Shown piece after piece: positions 24,505 to 32,828 of a stretch of 43,376 nt of DNA. The notes beneath the pieces were generated by a model. It saw only the letters and a list, made by a program, of their open reading frames with translations. It was not told the origin of the DNA and searched no databases. Each line of letters begins with the position of its first letter. The stretch's first letter is position 1. The DNA is taken from NCBI RefSeq assembly GCF_009711125.1, contig NZ_WMIB01000029.1:1-43376 (forward strand), written 5' to 3'. This stretch comes from Metabacillus mangrovi. Lineage in GTDB: Bacteria > Bacillota > Bacilli > Bacillales > Bacillaceae. A program made the position numbers and the translations under genes.

Positions 24505-24512
24505 TGCATTAA

Positions 24513-25850
24513 TTACTTGCTGCTTGCTTTTTTGCGGATAATAAGAGCTCCAGTCAGAACTGCCATTCCGGCAAGTGCCGCATACATCATATTCAATGCG
24601 CTGCTGTCAGAAGCTCCGCCCATACCCGTTTTCGGCATATCGGAAGGCATGTTTTCTGCCATAAATTTATCCGGCATTTGTTTTACAATCGCTCCTCCAA
24701 GTGCTTCACCTACTCCATACATGTAGGCATACCCTTCACGGAAAGATGCGTAAGTGGCATCATAGTCTTTAGCTGTATAGCTCTCAAAAGTTTTGATTAC
24801 TGTGTCCTCATGTCCTTTAACTGCTGCTTGTGCATCAGCAGTTGGAAGGTTCTCTTCCGTAGCTGCTCCAAGGAATGCACCGAATTCCTGAGAGAACATG
24901 CTTAGAGATTCTTTTGCTGCTTTTACTTTTTCTTCATCACCTTCTGCTGCAGCGGCTGCAAGATCAGCTTGTGCTGTGATGTGCTCGGACTGCCATACTT
25001 TTTCAAACTGAGCGGCACCTTCTTCACCATAGATGGAAGCGATGGCTGCTTTGAAATCAGCTGTATGCATATCTTCAGCCCATGTAGCGAAGTCATAATC
25101 CTCCGCACCATCAAATCCTTTTTGCATGCCCATTGCTGCGAGTGCAAAATGCTCAGAAGCGAGCATGTTAAGGTTAGACCTTAAATCAGCTGCTGGTGTA
25201 TCAGCTTTCGTGTTTTCAAATTTCTCAGGCATCTGAGTTACAATTGCAGTTGATAGCGCTTTCGAGATGGCAAACATTCTTGCATATCCTTCACGGAAAG
25301 CCGTGTAAGATGCTTCATATTCACCTTTTACATGTAAATCGAATGCTTTCATTACATCATCTTCGTGTGCACGAAGCACTTCTTTTGCTGCGGCTTCAGG
25401 AAGTTTTCCTTCTGTTGCTGTTGCAAGAAATGCTGAGAAGCTGTCTACGAATTCCTGAACTTCAGCTTCCGCTGCTTTACGGGCTTCAGCATCGCCGCTT
25501 TTTGCTGCTTCTACCAGTGAATCTGTATAGCCGTTATGGCCAAGGAAAATTTCTTCAAATTGTGCCGCACCTTCTTTTCCATAAATGGATTCAATGGCGG
25601 GAGTCATATCTTTCGCGTTTTGATTAAGAGCGGCTTGTACTTGTTCCGCATCTTCTGCACCATCATATTTCTTTGTCATGGACATGACGGCTAAAACGAA
25701 GTGTTCAGACAGTAGCTGATCCAGTGTTGATCTCAAATCGGCTGCCGGTGTTTTAACAGTCGGCTGTGCTTTCTCACCCGCGGCCATTGCCATCGTCGGG
25801 ATAAAAAGCAGCAAAGCCATCATCATAACCAGAATTCTTTTCATGTTCAT
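24513..25850 (-). CDS. LPXTG-like surface protein with two helical repeats
   Basis: A 445-residue secreted protein. A signal peptide (MKRILVMMMALLLFIPTMAM) is followed by two tandem alpha-helical domains of about 175 residues (roughly 35-215 and 217-400). Both begin ADLRS.L..L.SEHF.LA, share SIYG.EGAAQFE, LPxA.A...V..HED.V.K and FREGYA.M, and end AIV.QMP.KF. Conserved His and Glu in SEH and HED could bind metal or haem; this is inference. The C-terminus is a cell-wall sorting signal: MPKTG, a hydrophobic stretch, then RKKASSK. The ATG at 25850 has AAAGGAG 11 nt upstream; the GTG at 25862 touches that site. It is the presumed substrate of the class F sortase encoded next to it. The repeat family is not one I recognise. 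Confidence 0.85.
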   Translation of the reverse strand: MNMKRILVMMMALLLFIPTMAMAAGEKAQPTVKTPAADLRSTLDQLLSEHFVLAVMSMTKKYDGAEDAEQVQAALNQNAKDMTPAIESIYGKEGAAQFEEIFLGHNGYTDSLVEAAKSGDAEARKAAEAEVQEFVDSFSAFLATATEGKLPEAAAKEVLRAHEDDVMKAFDLHVKGEYEASYTAFREGYARMFAISKALSTAIVTQMPEKFENTKADTPAADLRSNLNMLASEHFALAAMGMQKGFDGAEDYDFATWAEDMHTADFKAAIASIYGEEGAAQFEKVWQSEHITAQADLAAAAAEGDEEKVKAAKESLSMFSQEFGAFLGAATEENLPTADAQAAVKGHEDTVIKTFESYTAKDYDATYASFREGYAYMYGVGEALGGAIVKQMPDKFMAENMPSDMPKTGMGGASDSSALNMMYAALAGMAVLTGALIIRKKASSK

Positions 25851-25955
25851 AAAGTCTTTCACTCCTTTGTTTTTTGTTTGACACCTAGTAAACGGGACCG
25901 GCAGCCCAATGGATCACTAAAAAGTTTTATAAATATGCAAAAAAGCAGATTTATT

Positions 25956-26702
25956 TTAAAATCTGCTTTCCGGCCAGGCTTTTTTGAGAGTGATTTGAAA
26001 CAGTCGATTCAATTCTTCAGTCGGATCTGAATCCGCCTGAATGAATAAGTTTGCATAACGCGTCAGTTCCTCCAGCTCCTCCTTTACATAGGCAAGCAGC
26101 GAAGCACTCACTGGAACATCTCCCGCAAAGCCGGATTGTTTTAACTCCAGTGCTCTGGTGAATTCGTCACTGAATGGAAACTCAAGTTTTCGAATGTCGT
26201 TCGGAGGGAAAGCTCCGTATTCCTGAATCCACCTTGCCCCTGCAATGGAACGGATCATGTGGAGGAGCGCTTTTACAGGGATGGTCCCCTCTTTTACTTT
26301 TTTCTCATTGTTGCCGGCAATGTGCAAAAAATGAAAAAGCGCCTGTTTTGGCCTAAAATGCTGTATCCCTCGCAATGCTTCGGAAAAAGAAAACCGGTCT
26401 GCATACACCGTATCCGCCTGCAGCCATTCTAATAAGGAAGGATTCGACTTCCGATAAAGCCTTAGCCCCTTCGTAATCTCCCAGCCGCTCATATCCAGCT
26501 TTTCGCTGATAGGCGCCTCGATCACATCTCTCCCCCTGTCAATCGAAAGGTACCACTCTGGAGGATGAATATAAATGAAGCGAACATCATAATCGCTCGC
26601 CTCTGAAGCATACCCGAAAGCCCGGCTTCCAGCTTCAGCCGCATAGCATATTTTGATATTGTGGGCAGATTCGAGATGGGTTAGGTGGGTGGGGATGTTC
26701 AT
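25956..26702 (-). CDS. Nucleotidyltransferase superfamily protein (YcgL/RlaP-like)
   Basis: A 248-residue protein of the DNA-polymerase-beta-like nucleotidyltransferase superfamily (COG3541 type). The core is AEAGSRAFGYASEASDYDVR, i.e. a GS.....S.YD.R motif with the two metal-binding acidic positions, plus the later IEAPISEKLDMSGWEITKGL and SNPSLLEWL. Related proteins include B. subtilis YcgL and the RNA-ligase-associated RlaP group; the target is unknown. Its ATG comes two bases after the stop of the NERD gene, and its ribosome binding site AAGGAGA lies within that gene's last codons, so the two are translationally coupled. Confidence 0.85.
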   Translation of the reverse strand: MNIPTHLTHLESAHNIKICYAAEAGSRAFGYASEASDYDVRFIYIHPPEWYLSIDRGRDVIEAPISEKLDMSGWEITKGLRLYRKSNPSLLEWLQADTVYADRFSFSEALRGIQHFRPKQALFHFLHIAGNNEKKVKEGTIPVKALLHMIRSIAGARWIQEYGAFPPNDIRKLEFPFSDEFTRALELKQSGFAGDVPVSASLLAYVKEELEELTRYANLFIQADSDPTEELNRLFQITLKKAWPESRF

Positions 26703-26704
26703 TT

Positions 26705-27682
26705 TTACGTCTCCTTAATTAATGACTCTAAATTATAGGTGGTCGCTTTTGTACTGCCGTAAGATTTCAAATTGAGAGAGCGAATAATCCTGTATGTTGC
26801 TTGGGGAGAGTCAATATTCAAGAACTGTTTAATCTCTCTGTTTGAAGCGTTAGACGAAATAATCCAGCAATAATCTAATAAAGCAGCTACATGAGCTGAT
26901 CTGTCAGTATTTTTACAGGCTAAACAAATCCACCCTTTATTTTTTCTGCTCATAGTAAACTTTAAACATTTAATGCATTGTATTCCTTGAACAACATCCT
27001 CGCAATTAAAATTATAGGAGCTTAATATCGAAATTTTTCTCGGCTCGTGATACTTAAGCAGAGAGGCAGATAATTTCTCCATCTCTTCATCAGAGATAAA
27101 AGGTTTTTTAGATTCAGTAAGGAAATGTATCTTTTCCATAAGGTAGGAGCTTCTTATTATTTTTTGAAGGCTTTTGGGTAAGGGGATAGAACCGCTTTGG
27201 AGAATAGCATGGGGATTGGTCATTACAACCAGAAAATCTATAACAGGTGGAGTAAAGCCTTTAGAGATAAACCATTTACGAAGATGCATTGCTTGTCTTC
27301 CTGCCTGAATCAGAGGATCAGGAAATACTTCATCCTTGCCATTAAATGACCTGATCATCTGCTGGAAAGAAGGATCGAATTGAACAGTGCCTCCTATATT
27401 CTTTGATTCGAGTATGATGCAAATAGATTTATGAAGCACAAGCGCATCGATTTGAAAAAAATGATCGTCGTTAACCAATCTCAAATCGTAAAAAATGCTG
27501 TACTCTTTTTCAGGCAGTAAACTCAAATAATATTCCATCGACTGCTCACCTTTAATGCCAGCCAGAGTAATAGCAAAATCTTTCTCGATATCATTATACT
27601 TCGGGTGGGACTTAGGAATCCGTCTTAACAAAGCTTCCAGTTTTTTAAGCTTAACCGGGAAGTCCCTCACTTTCTTTATCAA
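26705..27682 (-). CDS. NERD-domain protein with C-terminal zinc-ribbon and DNA-binding-like tail
   Basis: A 325-residue protein. The NERD (nuclease-related) domain spans about 30-150: GIKGEQSMEYYLS, then FQIDALVL and ILESKNIGGTVQF supply the Glu, Asp and E.K residues of a PD-(D/E)XK-like core. Near residue 235-270 a CIKC...CLAC four-cysteine ribbon follows, then a helical tail (LLDYCWIISSNASNREIKQF). The start is set at a TTG (27682, MIKKVRDF) by alignment with the paralog at 43192, which starts MIAKKRTL, and by AAAAGGAG upstream. A TATAAT lies at 27721-27726. It is coupled to the nucleotidyltransferase gene downstream. NERD proteins are thought to process nucleic acid but are poorly studied. 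Confidence 0.85.
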   Translation of the reverse strand: MIKKVRDFPVKLKKLEALLRRIPKSHPKYNDIEKDFAITLAGIKGEQSMEYYLSLLPEKEYSIFYDLRLVNDDHFFQIDALVLHKSICIILESKNIGGTVQFDPSFQQMIRSFNGKDEVFPDPLIQAGRQAMHLRKWFISKGFTPPVIDFLVVMTNPHAILQSGSIPLPKSLQKIIRSSYLMEKIHFLTESKKPFISDEEMEKLSASLLKYHEPRKISILSSYNFNCEDVVQGIQCIKCLKFTMSRKNKGWICLACKNTDRSAHVAALLDYCWIISSNASNREIKQFLNIDSPQATYRIIRSLNLKSYGSTKATTYNLESLIKET

Positions 27683-27842
27683 TATATTTTCACACTCCTT
27701 TTCTATCGCGTGCAAAATATATTATAAACTTTATTTTCCTATTCAGGTACTTCATTCTAAGATAAAACTTTAACCGATTATGTATATGAATCACATTTTA
27801 TTCAATTAACGACTTTTCTACTTACTTTTTTTCTCCCATATA

Positions 27843-28415
27843 ACCAGGATTCAATCACCTTATTCATTTATTCAATCACCTTATTCATTTATTCAATCAC
27901 CTTATTCATTTATTCAATCACCTGCCTTATTTATTCCATCACCTAACCGCGGTATTCCTTCACCATACTAATTTATTCAATCAAACTCGGTTTTTACTGC
28001 ATTGTTGTCCGCTCTGGAACCAGGATTCGATCACTTGAACAGGTTATTCCATCACCTTATCGCGGTTTTTCTTCACCTTACTCATTTATTCAACAAACTC
28101 GGTTCATACTTCACTTTTGTCCGCTCTGGAACCAGGATTCGATCACTTGAACAGGTTATTCCATCACCTAACCGCGGTTTTTCTTCACCTTACTCATTTA
28201 TTCAACAAACTCGGTTCATACTTCACTTTTGTCCGCTCTGGAACCAGGATTTGATCACTTGAACAGGTTATTCCATCACCTAACCGCGGTATTCCTTCAC
28301 GTTTTCCATTTATTCCATCACCTAACCGCGGTATTCCTTCACCATATCCATTTATTCAATCAAACTCGTTTTCTACTGCATTGTTGTCCGCTCTGGAATC
28401 AGGATTCGATCACTT
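27843..28415. repeat. Composite tandem array with 21-bp phased motif
   Basis: The motif TTCAATCACC and close variants (TTCCATCACC, TTCCTTCACC, TTCGATCACT) start at 27850, 27871, 27892, 27913, 27934, 27955 and 27976; after 50 bp at 28026, 28047, 28068, 28089; after 49 bp at 28138, 28159, 28180, 28201; after 49 bp at 28250, 28271, 28292, 28313, 28334, 28355; and last at 28405. Within blocks the spacing is exactly 21 bp. Blocks are joined by a spacer with GTCCGCTCTGGAA (28009, 28121, 28233, 28388), giving 112-bp higher-order units. CCGCGG recurs in many units. Neither 112 nor the block lengths preserve a reading frame, so the array is non-coding. It fills the 27.7-28.5 kb gap. Confidence 0.9.
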
Positions 28416-28467
28416 GCTACTAATATTCATCTTTAATTCATTACCTCACCCCCCCCACACATCACCC

Positions 28468-29232
28468 CTACCGCCGAAACCCGCCCTCCGAGTGCAGCAC
28501 CTGGCCGGTGATCCAGGCTGAGTCTTCGCTTGCGAGGAAGCGGATGAGGCGGGCGGCGTCGGCGGGCTGGCCGGGGCGGCCGAGTGGGAAGAGCGGGGTG
28601 AGCTGTTCTTTGATTTCACGGGTCATCCAGCCGGTGTCGGTCGGGCCGGGGTTGACGGCGTTGACGGTGATGCCCATCGGTGCCAGTTCGGCGGAGATGG
28701 AGAGGGTGAGCGCATCGATGGCTCCTTTGCTGACGGCGTACGGAATTTCTCCGGGCATCGGGCCCTGCGACTGTCCGGATGTCATGTTGATGATCCGGCC
28801 CCCGCTTTCTTTGGAAAAATGACGGGCGAACGCACCGCACATGAGGGCCGTGCCCCTGACATTTACGTGGTAGTGGCGGTCGAGGTCCAGTGCCGTCATC
28901 TCCAGGATGTCTTTATTGACACTGAATGCTGCATTGTTGACAAGAATATCAGGTGGCGCACCCAGCCTGTTTTTCACCTCCAGAAAAATCTGCTCCGGTA
29001 CTTCAGGATCCGACAGGTCGGCTTCCATCTGTTCCGCCTGGACACCTGCAGTGCGGAGCTCTTCCAGTAAAATGTCCGGATCCCGGGTGGTATTCTTCTG
29101 ATAGACTGCCTGATCGAAAGGTGTCCAGGAGGTAAAAAACACCGAATAACCGGAGGAACCGAGTTCTCTGCAGACCGCTGCACCGATCCCCTGCAAGCGG
29201 GAGGCTCCTGTAACTAAAGCAATTTTGTTCAT
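28468..29232 (-). CDS. Short-chain dehydrogenase/reductase (FabG-like)
   Basis: A 254-residue NAD(P)-dependent oxidoreductase with a Rossmann fold. It has the cofactor motif TGASRLQGIG (three residues longer than the usual TG...GIG), NNAA, the catalytic Ser of NMTSGQSQG, Tyr-x3-Lys in YAVSKGA, and NAVNPGPTDTGWM. The C-terminal half is noticeably richer in G+C than its neighbours. Its ATG overlaps the stop of the upstream hydroxylase gene by 4 nt, so the pair forms an operon and may act on the same lipid or carotenoid-like substrate. The substrate is not identifiable. Confidence 0.9.
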   Translation of the reverse strand: MNKIALVTGASRLQGIGAAVCRELGSSGYSVFFTSWTPFDQAVYQKNTTRDPDILLEELRTAGVQAEQMEADLSDPEVPEQIFLEVKNRLGAPPDILVNNAAFSVNKDILEMTALDLDRHYHVNVRGTALMCGAFARHFSKESGGRIINMTSGQSQGPMPGEIPYAVSKGAIDALTLSISAELAPMGITVNAVNPGPTDTGWMTREIKEQLTPLFPLGRPGQPADAARLIRFLASEDSAWITGQVLHSEGGFRR

Positions 29233-29852
29233 GATAACCCTCTTTTCTCTAAGTCTTTTGCTGTCTGGCTTTTTTCTACCTCTTTTTCATTTTTGAGCGT
29301 GCCAAAAAGAAGGTCACCGATCGGGTTGGATACCCCGTACCAGTAATTTTCATTTTTATAGTGATGCAGCTGATGGGTTTTCTTAAGCCATCTTCCGAAT
29401 TTGAAAAGCGGTTTAATCGGCCGGTGGGCTACGTAATGCTTCCATTCATATACAAGGAGCATGAAGATGAGTCCCATGCCGAACGCGGCTGTGCCGGCTG
29501 CATCGACGGTCAACCAATAAAAGAAAGCTGCCAGCACGAGAAAATTCGGGATGCTGTACCATACAGGTAGAAACAGCAGCTTCAAATTATCCGGTTCTCT
29601 ATGATGATCGTAGTGTAAACGCTTTAAAAAATTTAGAAGCCAGCGCTGCTTTGGCGGCTTTAAATGAAATAGAAAGCGGTGGGTAAAATACTCGCTGAAC
29701 ATAAAGACCACCATCCCCGCCAGAATGTAAAATACATTCATCCATACAAATCCAAATACAGAGACTGCGGTGCCCAGCAGAAAAAAAAGAACACCCATAA
29801 TCAAAATATCCCCATGAAGAAAAAAATCGCGGTACAAGCCTTTCCTCTCCAT
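29229..29852 (-). CDS. Fatty acid hydroxylase/sterol desaturase superfamily protein
   Basis: A 207-residue membrane di-iron enzyme. Four or so helices carry the histidine clusters HRFLFH, HYDHH, HYVAHRP and HQLHH that bind the metal centre. Bacterial relatives hydroxylate fatty acyl chains or carotenoids. The ATG at 29852 follows a G-rich site (GATGAGGGG); an in-frame start at 29888 is less well placed. It is first in a two-gene operon with the dehydrogenase, which could oxidise the hydroxyl group made here. Confidence 0.88.
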   Translation of the reverse strand: MERKGLYRDFFLHGDILIMGVLFFLLGTAVSVFGFVWMNVFYILAGMVVFMFSEYFTHRFLFHLKPPKQRWLLNFLKRLHYDHHREPDNLKLLFLPVWYSIPNFLVLAAFFYWLTVDAAGTAAFGMGLIFMLLVYEWKHYVAHRPIKPLFKFGRWLKKTHQLHHYKNENYWYGVSNPIGDLLFGTLKNEKEVEKSQTAKDLEKRGLS

Positions 29853-30001
29853 CCCCTCATCCCCCCTCAGAATGATACGTAAGACCAAAGTATTTCACTA
29901 TTCAATTTTTGTCAATGTGCTTTTTTAAAGCATATGTGTAGAATTCCCGAGTCAATCCGGGATAAGGTGAGGGAGATCACAAAACTGGAGGAGGGCTAAC
30001 C

Positions 30002-30505
30002 ATGCCGGCTTTTCAATTAAATGAACAGGCACCAGATTTTTCACTGCCTGCTGTATCCGGAGACCGTTTTTCGTTTAAAGAACACCAAGACCAGCACCAA
30101 AGCATGCACCTTATCATTTTTTTCAGGGGATCCTGGTGTCCGGTTTGCGTCAGTGACTTGAAAAGTCTTCAGGAAAGCAAATCGTATTTCGATGAGAAGA
30201 ATGTGCACTTGTTAACGATCTCTACCGATAAAAAAGAAGATTTAAAGAAGATGGCAGAGGAAAATGATTTTACCTTTCCCGTACTCGCGGATGAAGAACA
30301 GGAAGCACTGAAAGCGTACGATGTTTTCTATCATGGAGAAGAAGCTCCATACGAGGATCATGGAGTTCATGGAGAGCCCGCTTATTTCCTTATAGATGAA
30401 AACGGGAAGATTCTTTACCAGCAGAGGCAGACAAGTCCATTCGGACGCCCTTCTGTAACAGAGCTTCGAAAAATTGTTCAATATGTAACGAAAAACAGAA
30501 AGTAA
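30002..30505 (+). CDS. Peroxiredoxin (AhpC/TSA family)
   Basis: A 167-residue thioredoxin-fold protein. The active site FFRGSWCPVC has Cys46 as peroxidatic cysteine with Cys49 in a CxxC arrangement, as in the peroxiredoxin-like 2 group; the usual separate resolving cysteine is absent. APDFSLPAVSGDRFSF and the C-terminal GEPAYFLIDENGKI complete the fold. It would reduce hydroperoxides with thiols in the cytoplasm. GGAGGAGGG precedes the ATG. It is single, with a bidirectional terminator after it. Confidence 0.9.
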   Translation: MPAFQLNEQAPDFSLPAVSGDRFSFKEHQDQHQSMHLIIFFRGSWCPVCVSDLKSLQESKSYFDEKNVHLLTISTDKKEDLKKMAEENDFTFPVLADEEQEALKAYDVFYHGEEAPYEDHGVHGEPAYFLIDENGKILYQQRQTSPFGRPSVTELRKIVQYVTKNRK

Positions 30506-30537
30506 AAAGCGGGCCGTCACAGGCCCGCTTTTACTTT
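30506..30537. terminator. Bidirectional terminator
   Basis: AAAAGCGGGCC and GGCCCGCTTTT form a perfect stem around GTCACA, with A/T runs on both sides. It serves the peroxiredoxin gene and the convergent HesB-like gene. Confidence 0.9.
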
Positions 30538-30842
30538 TCAATCGACAGCCTTACCCGGCTGTTGAATATTTGGTTTTTATTCCGCAGAACAAGGTGGTTG
30601 CTTGAATAATCAATCACAAGCTCCCCGTCAAAGTTCTCATCAAAGTTGCGGTCTACAATAAACTCTATTCCTTCGGCGAGCAGCTTCTTTTCTCTTTCTT
30701 CAAGCTCTCTGTCCGGAATTCCTTTTATTTCATACACATTGTTTACGATGTCGCAGCTGCCGGGATCGAAAGGAATGGTATAAACGGTGCCTTCCGGAGC
30801 CTCCTCCAGACGCTTTTTTGCACTTTCAGTAAGCTGGATCAT
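30531..30842 (-). CDS. HesB/IscA-like iron-sulfur biosynthesis family protein
   Basis: A 103-residue protein beginning MIQLTESAKKRLEEAPEGTV with the HesB-like beta fold (FDPGSCDIVNNVYEI, FIVDRNFDENFDGELVIDY). Only one cysteine is visible, whereas canonical IscA has three, so it belongs to the degenerate YqkB-like branch and may not carry a cluster. The ATG at 30842 follows GGAGG. Confidence 0.85.
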   Translation of the reverse strand: MIQLTESAKKRLEEAPEGTVYTIPFDPGSCDIVNNVYEIKGIPDRELEEREKKLLAEGIEFIVDRNFDENFDGELVIDYSSNHLVLRNKNQIFNSRVRLSIEK

Positions 30843-30903
30843 GATCTTGCCTCCTTCTGAATAGATGTTCTTATTGTTCCCCCTCCGCAAGGAGCCAAAA
30901 CTT

Positions 30904-30932
30904 TTGAGCTTCCTTGCATTCCCTTTTATAAT
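30904..30932 (+). promoter_or_regulatory. SigA-type promoter of the protease-nuclease gene
   Basis: TTGAGC (30904-30909), a 17-bp spacer, and a perfect TATAAT (30927-30932), 52 bp upstream of the start codon. Confidence 0.7.
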
Positions 30933-30984
30933 GGAAGTGTCACCCAGGATTGCCAGAGGTGAACATTCATTTCAGGAGGGTATC

Positions 30985-32781
30985 ATGACGACAGCACGTG
31001 TGAAAGAGCCTACCAGGCAATGGAACCGGGATCTTGCAGCCAATCAGGAAAAGGACGCCCTAAAAAGATATGAAGAACGGTCAGAACAGCGCAGAAAGCT
31101 TTCAGAACAGCTGAAAACCAGCACTCCTCTTGAAGTGGACAGCCCAGAAAGAACGGCTTTCCGCCAGGCTCTTGTGAATCCGCGGGATGGCTTGGCCATG
31201 GAAAGAATGATTGGCAAAAACAATTTGATCCCGATTTCTTACCTTGAAGCAGGCATTCGGGCAGCGAAAGCCGTTTGCCGGATTGAGATCCGCGATCGAA
31301 TCGGACGCATCCTTGGCCACGGAACGGGATTTTTAGTGACTCCCTCTCTTCTTCTTACGAATCATCACGTGCTGACAGATGAAGACTGCGCGCTGCACAG
31401 CCTTGCGCAATTCAACTATGAAATGGATCTGAATCTGCGGGAAAAGCCGATTCAAAGCTTCCGCCTAACTCCTGAAGTGTTTTTCATCACAGATGAGAAG
31501 CTGGATATGACCCTGGTTGCTGTCGAGGAAGTTTCAAGCGACGGCACAAAGCTGACCGACTTCGGCCATTTGCCGCTCCATGCACAATCCGGAAAAGCAC
31601 TGATCGGGGAATATGTCTCCATTATCCAGCATCCTTCCGGGGCGCCAAAGGCAGTCGCTATGAGAGAGAACGAAATTTGTGATGTTTTTGATGAATTTAT
31701 CCATTATACGACGGATACATTAGAGGGCTCATCCGGCTCCCCAGTGCTAAATGACGAATGGCTTCCGGTCGCCCTTCATCATGCAGGTGTGCCGGACCCT
31801 GATGATCCCGAAAAATACACTGCTAACGAAGGAATCCGGATCAGCAGCATTGTGAAATTTTTAGCGGAAAAGCAATCTTCGTTCAAGGAACATCAGAAAG
31901 AAATGCTCGCGGAAATGCTGATGGATGTAAAAAAAGAAGCAGACCCGGTAAAAACCGAAAGACTGAAGCCTTCCAGATATGAGAAAGCAAAAGGGTATGA
32001 CAGCAAATTTCTTGGTGAGAAGCATTCCGTTTCCCTGCCCAAGCTTTCAAAAGCGCTGGAGGAAGATGCTGCCGAGGTAAAAGGCGGAGAAAATGTTCTG
32101 AACTACATTCACTTTTCCATTGTCATGAGCAAATCAAGAAAACTTGCGTACTATACCGTGGTCAACATCGATGGCAAAGAAATGAAGAACGTTGAACGGG
32201 GAAAAGACTCCTGGTATTACGATCCCCGAATTGATGAAAAATACCAGGCTGGCGAAGAATTGTACAGCCGGAACGACCTGGACCGGGGGCACCTCGTCAG
32301 GAGGAGAGATCCTGTGTGGGGGAAAGATGCTAAAAAAGCGAATGAAGACACGTTCCACTTTACGAACAGTTCTCCGCAGCACAAGAATCTGAATCAGAAG
32401 ACGTGGCTTGATCTCGAGGATTATATTCTGGAGAATGCCGAGAATCATCAATTTAAAGCTACCGTCTTTACAGGGCCTGTCTTCCGCGAAGATGATATCG
32501 TGTACAGGGATGTGAAGATTCCGGCAGAATTCTGGAAGGTAGCCGTTATGGTAAAAGAGGACGGCACCTTGTCAGCAACTGCCTACCTTCAGTCCCAGAA
32601 AAACCTGATTGAGGACTTGGAGTTTGCCTATGGAGACTACAAAACCTATCAGGTCCCGCTCTCTAAGATTGAATCGTTGACCGGGCTTCAATTCAAAGAT
32701 TTGAAGAAAAGCGATCCGATCGGAGATCTTGAATCGAGTGCCGGACGTGTCATAGAAGGACCCGAAGATTTAAAGCTCTAA
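30985..32781 (+). CDS. Trypsin-like serine protease fused to NUC1-type nuclease
   Basis: A 598-residue protein with no signal peptide or membrane helix, so probably cytoplasmic. Residues 1-80 are helical and charged. A trypsin-fold protease follows at about 88-300: GTGFLVTPSLLLTNHHV with His128, Asp174 in EKLDMTLV and Ser250 in GSSGSPV. A linker at 300-365 precedes a DNA/RNA non-specific endonuclease (NUC1/EndoG-type) domain at about 368-575, with the catalytic DRGH (433-436) and the metal-binding Asn461 of HFTNSSPQ. All key residues are present in both halves. The ATG at 30985 follows CAGGAGGG. The gene is monocistronic between its own promoter and terminator. One role consistent with the fusion is a nuclease unleashed by self-proteolysis, but that is inference. 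Confidence 0.9.
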   Translation: MTTARVKEPTRQWNRDLAANQEKDALKRYEERSEQRRKLSEQLKTSTPLEVDSPERTAFRQALVNPRDGLAMERMIGKNNLIPISYLEAGIRAAKAVCRIEIRDRIGRILGHGTGFLVTPSLLLTNHHVLTDEDCALHSLAQFNYEMDLNLREKPIQSFRLTPEVFFITDEKLDMTLVAVEEVSSDGTKLTDFGHLPLHAQSGKALIGEYVSIIQHPSGAPKAVAMRENEICDVFDEFIHYTTDTLEGSSGSPVLNDEWLPVALHHAGVPDPDDPEKYTANEGIRISSIVKFLAEKQSSFKEHQKEMLAEMLMDVKKEADPVKTERLKPSRYEKAKGYDSKFLGEKHSVSLPKLSKALEEDAAEVKGGENVLNYIHFSIVMSKSRKLAYYTVVNIDGKEMKNVERGKDSWYYDPRIDEKYQAGEELYSRNDLDRGHLVRRRDPVWGKDAKKANEDTFHFTNSSPQHKNLNQKTWLDLEDYILENAENHQFKATVFTGPVFREDDIVYRDVKIPAEFWKVAVMVKEDGTLSATAYLQSQKNLIEDLEFAYGDYKTYQVPLSKIESLTGLQFKDLKKSDPIGDLESSAGRVIEGPEDLKL

Positions 32782-32789
32782 CGGCATGC

Positions 32790-32828
32790 AAAAAGGGAAA
32801 CGCACTAAGAAGGCGTTTCCCTTTTTTA
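32790..32828. terminator. Bidirectional terminator between nuclease gene and hxlR
   Basis: AAAAGGGAAACGC (32791-32803) pairs with GCGTTTCCCTTTT (32813-32825); T-runs follow in both directions. It overlaps the last codon of hxlR. Confidence 0.9.

Noticed and set aside
27843-28415. CRISPR array
   Set aside because: Repeats abut one another at 21 bp with no unique spacers of constant length, the unit has no CRISPR-like palindrome, and no cas gene is in the window.
28002-28423. Protein-coding repeats on the plus strand
   Set aside because: The open frames arise from the tandem array; 112-bp units shift the frame each time, there is no ribosome binding site, and the translation changes frame between copies.
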